Shown: piece after piece, positions 41,358 to 50,563 of the stretch
Numbering within the stretch: position 1 is the stretch's first letter
Layout of the letters: each line of letters opens with the position of its first letter
Source: an uncultured Spirochaetaceae bacterium
GTDB lineage: Bacteria; Spirochaetota; Spirochaetia; Sphaerochaetales; Sphaerochaetaceae
Direction of reading: 5' to 3'
Length of the DNA stretch: 64,000 nt
Assembly: GCA_944390015.1 (NCBI GenBank)
Contig: CALXOL010000009.1
Span: forward strand, 1 to 64,000
The notes under the pieces: model-generated
What the model was told of the DNA's origin: nothing
What the model saw: only the letters and a program-made list of their open reading frames with translations
Databases searched by the model: none
Position numbers and translations under genes: made by a program

Positions 41358-41843
41358 ATGGATGTTGAGAGAATCTTGAATATTACGGAAGAACAGGAAA
41401 GGCTTCTGCGTTTTAAATACATTGATTTTGAGATAGTCAAAAGAATCTCGCTTAGTATTGCAGATTCTTTAGAGAAGAGGAAAGCCTCTGCTTATATTGA
41501 GGCGATTATTAATGGAAATGTTGTATTTTCTCTTGCGCTTCCTGGTGCTAGCAGGAACAATGCGGAGTGGGTTAGAAGAAAGAGCAATCTTACCTCTAGA
41601 TACTCTCAGAGTTCGCTCAGGGCATATCTATCCATGCAGAAGAATGGAAAGACCCTTGAAGGGTGTGGCATGGATGCCAGGGATTATGGACTTTCAGGCG
41701 GATCGTTCCCAATTCTACTGGAGGGTGGGCTATGCATAGGCAGCATTACCGTCTCAGGAATGACTGAGAGTGAGGATCATCAGGCTGTGGTGGATGCCAT
41801 CGCATTGGAGCTTGGCTTATCTGTCCCTTCTGTTTTATCTTGA
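41358..41843 (+). CDS. UPF0303/heme-degrading-domain (HbpS-like) protein
   Basis: 161-residue protein of the UPF0303 / Haem_degrading family. Characteristic segments: DSLEKRKASAYIEAIING, FSLALPGASRNNAEWVRRKSN, SSLRAYLSM, YGLSGGSFPILLEGG and IGSITVSGMTESEDH with the late conserved VSG...DH. ATG 41358 is chosen because GGGAGGT lies nine bases upstream, the ATG at 41340 being before it. Cytoplasmic; the family name reflects homology, and roles in redox or small-molecule metabolism near sugar regulators are common. Followed after 64 bp by a LacI-type regulator. Confidence 0.85.
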   Translation: MDVERILNITEEQERLLRFKYIDFEIVKRISLSIADSLEKRKASAYIEAIINGNVVFSLALPGASRNNAEWVRRKSNLTSRYSQSSLRAYLSMQKNGKTLEGCGMDARDYGLSGGSFPILLEGGLCIGSITVSGMTESEDHQAVVDAIALELGLSVPSVLS

Positions 41844-41907
41844 CAGGTGGTGGTAAAGCGATATCATGGAAATTGTATTGCAACCGATTGCATGAAAGGA
41901 GAGACTG

Positions 41908-42879
41908 GTGACTATCTATGATATCGCAAAAGAGGCGGGAGTCTCGGCTGCCACCGTTTCAAGGGTGATAAACAACAGGCCTGGTATAAAAGAGAGTACG
42001 AGAGAGAAGGTTCGTTCCATATTGGAAGAACATAACTTCTCCGTCAGTGCTACAGCCAGGAGTCTTGTCAGCCAGAGCAGTATGATGATAGGTATCCTGA
42101 TTTCGGATATAAGAAACCTTCATTATACTGAGGGTGCTTATATCATAGAAAAGCAGATGCTTAAAAGCGGTTACTGTTCAATCATAATGAATACCGGCAC
42201 GGCAGGTAATGAGATGGCATCTGCTATAAAAACCCTCTCTCAGCGAAGGGTTGATGGTGTTGTTCTCATAGGATCTTCTTTTGCCAATGATGATGTGCGC
42301 TCTGCCATATGCTCATACATGAAAGATACTCCTTTTGTGATTGAGAACGGAAGAATCAATCTCGATAACGTCTCTGAGATCCTGGCGGATGATAAGAAAG
42401 GTGCCTACGATGCCGCATCTTATCTTCTTGGCAGAGGAAGAAGGCATCTAGCTTTCATAAACTCCAATAATACGCCATCGAATTCACTTAAAATAGAAGG
42501 CTTTCTTAGTGCGGTAGGGGATGATGGAATCCTTATTGATGGCGTTCCTGATAGCTATGACGGAGGTTATGAGGCCACTAGGGATCTACTTCAAAAGTAC
42601 CCTGAGGTCGATGGAATAATATATGCGGTAGACATTCTTGCAGTAGGGGGATCCAGGGCGATTCTTGATATGGGCAAAAAAATAGCCGAGGACATCTCCA
42701 TATTCGGTTTCGATAACAGCCCTTATGCAGAGCTTTCTAATCCGAAACTCAGCAGCATCGATTCAAGGCTTAACGCCCTCTCTCTTGCCTCTGCGGATGC
42801 ACTGCTTTCATTAATTAGGGGGGAGAGTGTTGAAAAGAGCCAGGTCTTCCCCCCATCTCTTGTAATCAGGGAGACGTAA
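41908..42879 (+). CDS. LacI-family transcriptional regulator
   Basis: 323-residue repressor starting at GTG. The N-terminal LacI helix-turn-helix is textbook: TIYDIAKEAGVSAATVSRVI and the hinge helix FSVSATARSLVSQ. The periplasmic-binding-protein-like effector domain has IGILISDIRN, DGVVLIGSS and ISIFGFDNSPYAELSNP. GAGAG is the nearest ribosome-site-like sequence. It likely controls the UPF0303 gene and/or the convergent oxidoreductase gene, whose stop lies one base downstream. Effector sugar unknown. Confidence 0.9.
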   Translation: MTIYDIAKEAGVSAATVSRVINNRPGIKESTREKVRSILEEHNFSVSATARSLVSQSSMMIGILISDIRNLHYTEGAYIIEKQMLKSGYCSIIMNTGTAGNEMASAIKTLSQRRVDGVVLIGSSFANDDVRSAICSYMKDTPFVIENGRINLDNVSEILADDKKGAYDAASYLLGRGRRHLAFINSNNTPSNSLKIEGFLSAVGDDGILIDGVPDSYDGGYEATRDLLQKYPEVDGIIYAVDILAVGGSRAILDMGKKIAEDISIFGFDNSPYAELSNPKLSSIDSRLNALSLASADALLSLIRGESVEKSQVFPPSLVIRET

Positions 42880-42880
42880 G

Positions 42881-43870
42881 TCAGCTCTCTTCGCTTCCAA
42901 GTCTGACTTTCCATGAGGAGCGGAAGCTATCCATGATGGAGAGCACTTCAAGCGTTTTATCCCAGCTCATGCTCCTGCTCTCAATCCTGTTTTCTTTTAT
43001 CGCCTCGACTGCTTCCATCAACTCGTATTCAAAACCTGTGGAGTGGTGGCTAAGGATATGCTCTTCCTTTTTATTGACCTCTCTTCCATTGAAGGTGAAT
43101 ACCTCAACTTTCGATGGATTATTCACATTGTCAACCTCAATCCTGCCATTGGTGCCGTATATGATTCCCCTTCTGTCGGAGAGGGTGGTCCCATCGGCAA
43201 AGAGGCTTATCATGACACCGTTCTCATCCACCATGTTCATTGTCTCTTTGATGTCTGCACCATAGGCGTTCTTTACGCATATCCCGCTCTGCTGTATTAT
43301 GCGGCTGTCCTTTGTGGCCATCAAGGCGAAGTTGATCGGATATACTGATATGTCGAGCATTACGCCTCCTCCAAGCTCGGGCCTCTCTATTCTTGGTTTA
43401 GTGCTGATCGTATAGCCTAGATTCGCACTGATTGTTGTTACCTTTCCAATCGTGTTGCTGTCGATGATGGAGTCAATGAGATCTCTTACCGGCATGTATC
43501 TCGTCCAGATCGCTTCTGCTGCGAAGAGATTCTTCTTCTTTGCCAGTGCAAAGACCTCTTCGGCTTCTTTTCTGTTTACTGTGAATGATTTTTCGCATAA
43601 TACGGGTTTCCCAGCATTTAATGCTGCCATCATATGCTCTTTATGAAGGCTCGTGATCGTTGCGATGTAAACAAGATTAACATTGCTGTCGGCCAGGAGC
43701 TCCTCATAGCTTCCATAGCTTTTTTCCGCATTCCAGACCGCTTTAAAATTATCAGCCTTCTCTTTTTCTCTTGCGGCAACCGCATAGAGCCTTACACCTT
43801 CGGTATCATTTACCGTTTTCGCCATTGTCGCCGCTATATTCCCGCAGCCGAGGATTCCTATATTGAACAT
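42881..43870 (-). CDS. Gfo/Idh/MocA-family oxidoreductase
   Basis: 329-residue NAD(P)-dependent sugar/diol dehydrogenase. Rossmann motif NIGILGCGNIAATMAK, ATITSLHKEHMMAALNAGKPV followed by LCEKSF (Ser in place of the usual Pro of EKP), and a C-terminal domain with GGGVMLDISVYPINFALM. It resembles trans-1,2-dihydrobenzenediol/glucose-fructose-type dehydrogenases. On the minus strand TTGAAC, 16 bp, TAAAAT, then six bases to the ATG suggests a leaderless start; no Shine-Dalgarno is seen. Convergent with the LacI-type regulator; substrate unknown. Confidence 0.85.
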   Translation of the reverse strand: MFNIGILGCGNIAATMAKTVNDTEGVRLYAVAAREKEKADNFKAVWNAEKSYGSYEELLADSNVNLVYIATITSLHKEHMMAALNAGKPVLCEKSFTVNRKEAEEVFALAKKKNLFAAEAIWTRYMPVRDLIDSIIDSNTIGKVTTISANLGYTISTKPRIERPELGGGVMLDISVYPINFALMATKDSRIIQQSGICVKNAYGADIKETMNMVDENGVMISLFADGTTLSDRRGIIYGTNGRIEVDNVNNPSKVEVFTFNGREVNKKEEHILSHHSTGFEYELMEAVEAIKENRIESRSMSWDKTLEVLSIMDSFRSSWKVRLGSEES

Positions 43871-44036
43871 GAGTTAATTTTAATATTTTTTCCGTAGTGT
43901 TCAATAGTTTTATTTCGGGAAAAAGATGGCGGAAGCCAGATAGCATAAATCTTTGCCCCAAGAGATGATAATTGACTATGTTTATACTAATATGATATAA
44001 GAACTTTTAGCCTAGGGGTAAGATGAAGAGATAGGA

Positions 44037-45296
44037 ATGAGAAAAATATTTATTGTTCTTTGTTTTTTAATTCTTTCTTTATCTTTATTATGTGCAGAGG
44101 ATTATGAGGAGCCAATCACCCTTAGGACCGAGATAAACGGGGTAAGCGGCTATCCAGATTTCGGTTTTGGACTCTTTCCTGTAGCTACAAGTTTCCAGTA
44201 TTTCCGTTCTGATTTGAACATATTTGATGGCGCTCAATTCGATTCCAAGATTTATTTCTATCTCACATACGGTTTTTCATCCGTCAATGATAGCGGAAGA
44301 GAGTGGGATACCGGGCGTCCGAGTTGGAACATGACCAAGTGGGAGCAGAACAATATCAATGAAGAGGCAGGTTATAATAAGTTTGCAACCGGCAGAGCGT
44401 TTCGCCAGTATGGTGCATTCGAGATCTGGTTCGGCCAGCCGTTCTTTGAAAACCCTGTAGAAGGGGCGGACAGGAAAAACCTTTTTGAGTTCCGTGTGGG
44501 TCTTAACGTACGCTATACGGCTACGACCGAGAGCCTGAGCCTTGGTGCGGGTGAAAATCCGACATTCGTTGGCATTGATGGGAATCCTACTGGAATTTTC
44601 GCCCACAGCACCCCTGATAACCCTATTATCGCATACCCATGGCTGAATGGGGACCGACGTGTTCTCTCCACATACCTCTATGCCTCCCTTTATTTCTATC
44701 CATATAGGAAGGTGAGGGAGAGCGTGCAGGATGGTGTATACGGTTATCTGACATTCGAGTATAGTCCTGCTTGGTTCTTTAACAAATTCAGCCCCTCTGG
44801 CTATGTCGCCTCGGATTATTATAGATTCTACGCATATCTTGAAGAGAAGCTCGTCCTGATGGAGGAGAAGCAGGATAACGGATGGAACTGGCTATCAATC
44901 TATTTTGGACACAGTAATACGTTCAATCATGTTGGGGGCGATGTCGTTCCTTATTACAAGATTCCGTCAAATTATCTTGCAAACCAGATCTCAGACAGGT
45001 TCTGGCTTCATTTCATGGGGCCTAACTTCATAACCTCAGACTGTTTCTCTTATGTTGAGCTGTCTCTAAATAACAACCTGTATTTCGGTGGAACCGTTAA
45101 TTCAACAGAGCCTTATGAGGGCATCTCCTATTCCGGTTCATTGGATCTGAAGCTGCATCTAAGGCTCTTTGGCTTCATACGCTTTGAGTACTCATGTTCA
45201 TATGCTTTCGCACGTGGAATAAATGCTTCTGATGATAGCGCCGCATATCCCAGATGGTCGCAGGGTGCGACACTGAATTTCTACGTTTCGATATAG
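44037..45296 (+). CDS. putative outer-membrane beta-barrel protein 1
   Basis: 419 residues with a Sec signal peptide (MRKIFIVLCFLILSLSLLCA, then EDYEE). The rest is rich in alternating aromatic/polar beta-strand-like stretches (FLFRVGLNVRYTATTES-like and YLYASLYFYPYRKV-type segments) and ends in ATLNFYVSI. No family is recognised. First of four consecutive genes of the same style, tightly spaced. Predicted exported outer-membrane or periplasmic protein, possibly spirochaete-specific. A weak ATAGGA precedes the ATG. Confidence 0.6.
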   Translation: MRKIFIVLCFLILSLSLLCAEDYEEPITLRTEINGVSGYPDFGFGLFPVATSFQYFRSDLNIFDGAQFDSKIYFYLTYGFSSVNDSGREWDTGRPSWNMTKWEQNNINEEAGYNKFATGRAFRQYGAFEIWFGQPFFENPVEGADRKNLFEFRVGLNVRYTATTESLSLGAGENPTFVGIDGNPTGIFAHSTPDNPIIAYPWLNGDRRVLSTYLYASLYFYPYRKVRESVQDGVYGYLTFEYSPAWFFNKFSPSGYVASDYYRFYAYLEEKLVLMEEKQDNGWNWLSIYFGHSNTFNHVGGDVVPYYKIPSNYLANQISDRFWLHFMGPNFITSDCFSYVELSLNNNLYFGGTVNSTEPYEGISYSGSLDLKLHLRLFGFIRFEYSCSYAFARGINASDDSAAYPRWSQGATLNFYVSI

Positions 45297-45305
45297 GAGG
45301 GTGGG

Positions 45306-46478
45306 GTGAAAAGGTTTTTTTTAATTCTGATTCTTATTTCTTCTCTTATACTTCCTATATACAGCATTGGATTCGGCTATCATGTGTTTAAGGTACGCAC
45401 GGCTCCTGAGTTCAGTATGAACGGGTGGCGTTTCCCCACATCCGTGGTATACCAGTTCAATTTCCCCGTTCCAGATTTCATCCCGGAAAGCTCGACATCT
45501 TTTGCCTTCCGCCTCGATAACGGACTGGATTACAGAACGCTCAGGCAGAATCCTGAAACCGGTAATATATTGTCAAAAGAAGATAAGGATTATCCCGTAC
45601 GGGACTATATGAGCCTTTTTGATGAGTTCAGTCTGATCTTCAGCCAGGGCTTTGCCCATTGGAGCGTCACAGATACCGATATCCTGACACTCTATATCTC
45701 TGCAGGTGGAAGATTTGAGAACGCATATGAGAGTACATCATATTTCTCGGATCCAGAGCATAGGGATGGCGTGTTCCATAAGGTGGAAGGGGATAAAATC
45801 GTAAATAGGGGGCCTTTCGGCTCTGGATTTTTAAAAGGAACTCCTGAGCTTTCTGGATCACGGTCCGTATTCGATATCTCCATAGAGGCAGGATTCGATG
45901 TCAATCTCATGTACGATGATGTGACGACAAAGAACGGAATAAAGCTTTCATCAAAGCTGAGATACAGCCCCAAAGAGATTAACTTCTTCACAGATACCTC
46001 CGATTATCTTCTCTTTAAGAGCTGTGCGGATCTTGCATGGACGCTCTTTACCCTTCCATTCGTAGATGATCTCTCATCGCTTAGCATGATGCTGACGAAT
46101 TCAACTACCTATCGTTATCTTGAGGGGGAGCGCATACCGTATTACGTGCAGGGTGGTGATATCTGGGAAGCAAAAGCCTTGCCGAGGGAGCATGTTATTA
46201 CAAGCAGTTTCGCCCTTACGCTTTTTGGTCCACAGTTTTTTGCCGAGGATGTATATCCGTACGTTTCTGCCTTCTTTGATCTCGCATATGGGTGGGGCGG
46301 GGTTTTGAATTCTGATGAGATAAGAGTGGGAGATTTCTCTGCAAGCTATGGCATACGGACCCAGATGGTTCTTTTTAATGTCGCCAGAGTATATTATGAT
46401 TTAGGTGTCGTAGCCTCCGATGGAAATCTCGGAGAGGTTGATATAGTTCAGCGATTCGGTTTCGCTGTGGGGATTTAA
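45306..46478 (+). CDS. putative outer-membrane beta-barrel protein 2
   Basis: 390 residues starting at GTG 45306 (GGAGGGTGGG upstream), nine bases after the previous stop. Signal peptide MKRFFLILILISSLILPIYS is followed by many amphipathic strand-like segments (FGYHVFKVRTAPEF, DFSASYGIRTQMVLFNVARV, IVQRFGFAVGI at the end). Similar in style and possibly in repeats (DVYPYVSAFFDLAYGWGGVLNS against CFSYVELSLNNNLYFGGTVNS of protein 1), suggesting the first two are distant paralogues. Function unknown. Confidence 0.6.
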   Translation: MKRFFLILILISSLILPIYSIGFGYHVFKVRTAPEFSMNGWRFPTSVVYQFNFPVPDFIPESSTSFAFRLDNGLDYRTLRQNPETGNILSKEDKDYPVRDYMSLFDEFSLIFSQGFAHWSVTDTDILTLYISAGGRFENAYESTSYFSDPEHRDGVFHKVEGDKIVNRGPFGSGFLKGTPELSGSRSVFDISIEAGFDVNLMYDDVTTKNGIKLSSKLRYSPKEINFFTDTSDYLLFKSCADLAWTLFTLPFVDDLSSLSMMLTNSTTYRYLEGERIPYYVQGGDIWEAKALPREHVITSSFALTLFGPQFFAEDVYPYVSAFFDLAYGWGGVLNSDEIRVGDFSASYGIRTQMVLFNVARVYYDLGVVASDGNLGEVDIVQRFGFAVGI

Positions 46479-46481
46479 CGG

Positions 46482-47171
46482 ATGAAGAGATTTGTTGTTT
46501 TTATATGCATACTGCTTTCTCTTTCCTCACTTCTTTTTTCTGCTGAGGTGAGTTTTGATTTCCTTGCATTCAGAAGCAGCGAGAGCAACATCTACTCAAA
46601 TCCATTACCGATGAACGGGAGCAACAGCTACTTACAGTACCTGGTGGAGCATCCGTTCCTCGATAGAACCGATTATGGTGCGAAATTGAACGTGAACCTT
46701 TTCTTTGTACCAGCATCAAGAGCCGGGCTCTCATTCTCTTTTGCGTACGGGGTTGTTGCAAAGGCGACTGAGCATGTGCCCGTCGTCAAGGGGGAAGGGG
46801 ATTTTAATTCTTCTACTCCTGTGGATTGGGAATATGAAGAGAGGGACGCATACCCTGATCAGATAGATAAGATATCTTTCTCGATAGGCCCTGTTTTCCG
46901 TTTTAATTACTCAGTAGTTGAATTAGGTGGAGCTGTGCGTTTTGCCATCTCCTCATTCGATTATTTTGAGACTTTCACGGTCGGTTTGGAACTGCAGCCT
47001 TATATAAGGGCATATTTCAAGCCATGGGTATATGCGAGTGCGGGACTCTCATTTACAGCGCACCTCTTCCATTTCATAAAAGATGAGTCAATGCTTTATG
47101 AGCCGAATTATACGTTCGTATCATTAACTCCTTTCATCGGCTTTGGCTTTAGATTCGGGGGAGTGCAATGA
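46482..47171 (+). CDS. putative outer-membrane beta-barrel protein 3
   Basis: 229 residues with signal peptide MKRFVVFICILLSLSSLLFSA. Predicted small barrel: LNVNLFFVPASRAGLSFSFAYGVV, VGLELQPYIRAYFKPWVYASAGL, FIGFGFRFGGVQ at the C-terminus. Its start lies three bases after the previous stop and its end overlaps the next gene as ATGA, so the four genes form one operon. The pattern resembles OmpX/OmpW-like or opacity-type barrels but no specific family can be named. Confidence 0.6.
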   Translation: MKRFVVFICILLSLSSLLFSAEVSFDFLAFRSSESNIYSNPLPMNGSNSYLQYLVEHPFLDRTDYGAKLNVNLFFVPASRAGLSFSFAYGVVAKATEHVPVVKGEGDFNSSTPVDWEYEERDAYPDQIDKISFSIGPVFRFNYSVVELGGAVRFAISSFDYFETFTVGLELQPYIRAYFKPWVYASAGLSFTAHLFHFIKDESMLYEPNYTFVSLTPFIGFGFRFGGVQ

Positions 47172-47818
47172 GAAGAGTGCTCTTTTTCTTCCTCTTTGTA
47201 TTATCTCTTTCTTTTCTGGGTGCGGTGCCGATGGAGTTCTATCTTGGCGGAAGATTCATAGCAGAGCGTGATTTCATCTCAAAAGAGACGGGCGGCAGCT
47301 TTCCTACGATGAACAGCAATCCTGAGTATTATGTTGGAAACATCAGTCGCCTCGGTGGAGGCATTGAGATGACATATTTCCCGTATGCACCGATTAAACT
47401 TGGACTTACCGCCGGCTATCAGATGCTCTTTCCGATAGGATACCAGCTGGTCAGTGTATCAACAGGGGAAAGCGGCGATGTTAAGACATATGTGAACTAT
47501 TCGTATTTTGCAAAGCATAATATCACGCTTGCCCTGGCATATTCTCTTATGACAGCAGAGAGCGTCGGGCTTTATGCGGATGCAGGTGCCTTATTCGTCA
47601 TCCATACGATTCCAGATGTAAGCAGACCCAACAATAAGGGTGATGTGAACTACTCATCTTTCTCTGAGTACGGTGTGTATGGGGATCTCGGGGTGCTTCT
47701 CATTCACGATGATGCGTATTATAAGATCGGAGCACGTTTCCAAGGGCTGCTTAGCCACGAAAGTCCTGGGATATCGGCGGCAATAACTGTCTCCGGCGGT
47801 TATCGTTTCGCTTTCTAG
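47168..47818 (+). CDS. putative outer-membrane beta-barrel protein 4
   Basis: 216 residues with signal peptide MRRVLFFFLFVLSLSFLGA. Strand-like segments alternate through the body (GGGIEMTYFPYAPIKLGLTAGY, HNITLALAYSLMTAESVGLYA, YYKIGARFQGLL) and the protein ends in GGYRFAF, a terminal aromatic resembling a BAM beta-signal. ATGA overlap with the previous gene. Last of the four-gene barrel set; the MATE exporter gene begins 66 bp downstream. Function unknown. Confidence 0.6.
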   Translation: MRRVLFFFLFVLSLSFLGAVPMEFYLGGRFIAERDFISKETGGSFPTMNSNPEYYVGNISRLGGGIEMTYFPYAPIKLGLTAGYQMLFPIGYQLVSVSTGESGDVKTYVNYSYFAKHNITLALAYSLMTAESVGLYADAGALFVIHTIPDVSRPNNKGDVNYSSFSEYGVYGDLGVLLIHDDAYYKIGARFQGLLSHESPGISAAITVSGGYRFAF

Positions 47819-47884
47819 TGCCATATAGTTCACATTTTTCCTATTCCGTCTTATCTTATGATTTGGTTTAGATTGGGAGGATGA

Positions 47885-49270
47885 ATGGAGGACAGGAAGT
47901 TCCTTGGCCAGGAGAAGATTGGCTCATTGCTCTTTAAGCTTGCACTGCCTACGGTAGTCGCACAGCTGGTTAACATGCTTTACAACATCGTAGACCGAAT
48001 ATATATCGGACATATCGAGGGAACGGGTGCCCTGGCCCTTACAGGGGTTGGTGTGTGCCTCCCTCTGATTCTCATCGTCTCGGCATTTGCAGCCCTTATA
48101 AGCAGTGGCGGTGGCCCCAGGGCTTCCATCATGATGGGGCATAATGATTATGACAGGGCTGAGAGAATCCTGGGAAACAGCTTTGTCATGCAGATGATAA
48201 TATCGGTTGTTATTACAGTCATACTGCTTCTCTTCAATGAGGATATCCTCCTACTTTTCGGTGCAAGTGAGAATACGATCGGTTATGCCACCACTTACAT
48301 GAATATATATGCGCTCGGAACTGTTTTCGTACAGCTAACTCTCGGAATGAACTCATTCATAACCGCACAGGGGTTTGCAAAGACCAGCATGCTCTCCGTA
48401 ATCATAGGAGCGTTGATAAACATCATTTTAGACCCAGTGTTCATCTTCGTCTTCGATATGGGAGTCGCAGGTGCGGCAATTGCCACGGTTCTTTCTCAGG
48501 CGGCAAGTACAATCTGGGTGCTTTCGTTCCTGAGCGGAAAGAAAACCAGCCTGAGGCTGAGAAAGAGACACTTGCGCCTCGACTATTCTATTTGCGTATC
48601 CGTCCTATCCCTGGGGCTCGCATCGTTTATAATGCAGGCAAGTGAGAGCATTATAAACATCTGCTTTAACTCAAATCTGCTCAGATACGGTGGAGACCTT
48701 GCCGTAGGGGCTATGACTATCCTCTCTTCTGTCATGCAGTTTGCGATGCTCCCGCTTCAAGGTCTTGGACAGGGGGCTCAGCCGATTATAAGCTATAATT
48801 TCGGTGCTGGGCTAAAGGAGAGGGTTAAGACTGCCTTCAAATACCTTTTAATCGTGGATTTCGCATTCTCGACGCTTTTGTTTTTATTGGTTCAGTTCTT
48901 CCCATCTGCTTTTGCCAGGATGTTCACCGATGACCCGACTCTCATCGACTATGCATCCTCTGCCTTGAGGATCTTCATGGGGTCAACGGGCATTTTCGGT
49001 ATTCAGATGGCATGCCAGGCGACATTCACCAGCATTGGAAACGCAAAGAGCAGCAGTTTCATCGCCATCCTCAGAAAGTTGATACTGCTTGTCCCACTTA
49101 TCTACATAATGCCTCTTCTGGTTACGTCCAATCCAACCAAGGGGATATATCTGGCTGAACCGATTGCGGATTTCCTATCCGTGATGTTTACGATAATCAT
49201 CTTCTCCTTCCAGTTCAGGAAAGCACTCAGGCTGATGGATGCAAGAAATGAAGGTAAGGCAGAAGCATGA
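47885..49270 (+). CDS. MATE-family efflux transporter
   Basis: 461-residue inner-membrane Na+/H+-coupled multidrug/metabolite exporter with twelve predicted helices in two homologous halves. Family motifs: GSLLFKLALPTVVAQLVNMLYNIVDRIYIG at the N-terminus, AFAALISSGGGPRASI, and the second-half LPLQGLGQGAQPIISYNFGA. GGGAGG precedes the ATG. It starts 66 bp after the barrel genes and 12 bp before butyrate kinase. Substrate unknown. Confidence 0.92.
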   Translation: MEDRKFLGQEKIGSLLFKLALPTVVAQLVNMLYNIVDRIYIGHIEGTGALALTGVGVCLPLILIVSAFAALISSGGGPRASIMMGHNDYDRAERILGNSFVMQMIISVVITVILLLFNEDILLLFGASENTIGYATTYMNIYALGTVFVQLTLGMNSFITAQGFAKTSMLSVIIGALINIILDPVFIFVFDMGVAGAAIATVLSQAASTIWVLSFLSGKKTSLRLRKRHLRLDYSICVSVLSLGLASFIMQASESIINICFNSNLLRYGGDLAVGAMTILSSVMQFAMLPLQGLGQGAQPIISYNFGAGLKERVKTAFKYLLIVDFAFSTLLFLLVQFFPSAFARMFTDDPTLIDYASSALRIFMGSTGIFGIQMACQATFTSIGNAKSSSFIAILRKLILLVPLIYIMPLLVTSNPTKGIYLAEPIADFLSVMFTIIIFSFQFRKALRLMDARNEGKAEA

Positions 49271-49282
49271 TGGAGGGCTCTG

Positions 49283-50404
49283 ATGAGACTATTGGTTATT
49301 AATCCGGGATCTACAAGTACTAAGGTCAGCGTGTTTGAGGATGAAAGGAATATTTTCACCGAGAGCGTTTTCCATGACGCTCCTGAGCTTCTTAGATATA
49401 GGACAACTAACGATCAGCTTCCTTTCCGCGAAAGCGTTGTTCTCTCACTTCTTTCAAAACATAATATCAGAATTGAAGATATCGATGTTTTCATCGGGCG
49501 TGGAGGGTGCGCATATTCCCAAGAAGAGGGAGTGATGGAGATAGACCGATCCCTTTACGAGGATACTCGGGATGATAAAGGTGGCAGTGATCATCCTGCG
49601 AAACTTGGAGTAATGATGGCATATGACTGGGCTTTGAAGTATGGCCGCCCGGCATATACGATAAATCCTACTAATGTGGATGAGCTTACTCCTCTTGCGC
49701 GCATTACAGGGCTTAAAGGTGTTTATAGAAGAGCTCAGTCCCACGTGCTGAACCAGAAAGGGATTGCAAGAAAGCATTCCAGGATGATGAAAATCCGTTA
49801 TGAGGATGCATCCTACATCGTATGCCATATAGATGGTGGTATTACAATATCCGCTCATTTTAAAGGCAGGATGATCGATGGAACCGAGGGGGCTGGGGGA
49901 GATGGACCGTTCACACCAACAAGGCTTGGAAGCATCCCGATAATGGAGACTGCGAAATACCTTGAGACGCATAAGTGTGAGGAGCTTGAGGCGATGTGCT
50001 CCAGATCCGGTGGCTTTGTAAGCCACTTTGGTTCATCTGATTCAGATAAGATACATGAGGCTGTTGAAAATGGTGATGAACATGCATCCCTTGTATGGAA
50101 GGCCATGATCTATCAGATTGCAAAGTCCATCGGAGCCATGGCAACAGTCCTGAAGGGGAAGGTCGATGCTATCCTGCTTACGGGAGGGCTTGTCCGTTTT
50201 TCTGATATAGTAGATGGGATAAAGGAGCGTGCCGGCTGGATCGCGCCCATATACGTATACCCGGGAGAGGTTGAGCAGGAGGAGATGGCTGGCGAGGTTT
50301 TGAAGGTTATTCGAGGGGAGAAAAAGGCTGGAAAATACACGGGGCGACCTGTTTTCTCAGGTTTTCCATGGGATGAAAATCCTGATTGCACCGCTGATTG
50401 CTAA
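49283..50404 (+). CDS. buk: butyrate kinase
   Basis: 373-residue acyl kinase of the ASKHA superfamily converting butyryl phosphate + ADP to butyrate + ATP (or the reverse). N-terminal LVINPGSTSTKVSVFEDE is the phosphate-1 motif; IGRGGCAYSQEEGVMEID, SDHPAKLGVMMAYDWA, INPTNVDELTPLARITGLKGVYRR, HIDGGITISAHFKGRMID and LTGGLVRF are characteristic of Buk rather than acetate kinase. GGAGG precedes ATG 49283. No phosphotransbutyrylase gene is adjacent, so the partner is elsewhere. Indicates butyrate or branched-chain fatty-acid fermentation. Confidence 0.9.
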   Translation: MRLLVINPGSTSTKVSVFEDERNIFTESVFHDAPELLRYRTTNDQLPFRESVVLSLLSKHNIRIEDIDVFIGRGGCAYSQEEGVMEIDRSLYEDTRDDKGGSDHPAKLGVMMAYDWALKYGRPAYTINPTNVDELTPLARITGLKGVYRRAQSHVLNQKGIARKHSRMMKIRYEDASYIVCHIDGGITISAHFKGRMIDGTEGAGGDGPFTPTRLGSIPIMETAKYLETHKCEELEAMCSRSGGFVSHFGSSDSDKIHEAVENGDEHASLVWKAMIYQIAKSIGAMATVLKGKVDAILLTGGLVRFSDIVDGIKERAGWIAPIYVYPGEVEQEEMAGEVLKVIRGEKKAGKYTGRPVFSGFPWDENPDCTADC

Positions 50405-50416
50405 ACAAAAATATCT

Positions 50417-50460
50417 GGGCATCTTAAAGCGTTCACACTCTTTAGATGCCTTTTCTTTTT
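50417..50460 (+). terminator. Rho-independent terminator after butyrate kinase
   Basis: GGCATCTTAAAG pairs with CTTTAGATGCC (one bulged T), 8-nt loop, followed by TTTTCTTTTT. Confidence 0.7.
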
Positions 50461-50563
50461 ACTATAATCGTAGCAATAATGCATAAAAAACTGTTTTTCA
50501 TATTTTTATGTCTCTCACAAAAGTGAAGTATCATGTTAGAATGTTCTTGTACGAGGTGTTTTT

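Noticed and set aside
49454-50026. 190-codon frame antisense to butyrate kinase
   Set aside because: Wholly inside a well-supported gene; the composition (many Cys, His, Arg) is typical of an antisense shadow.
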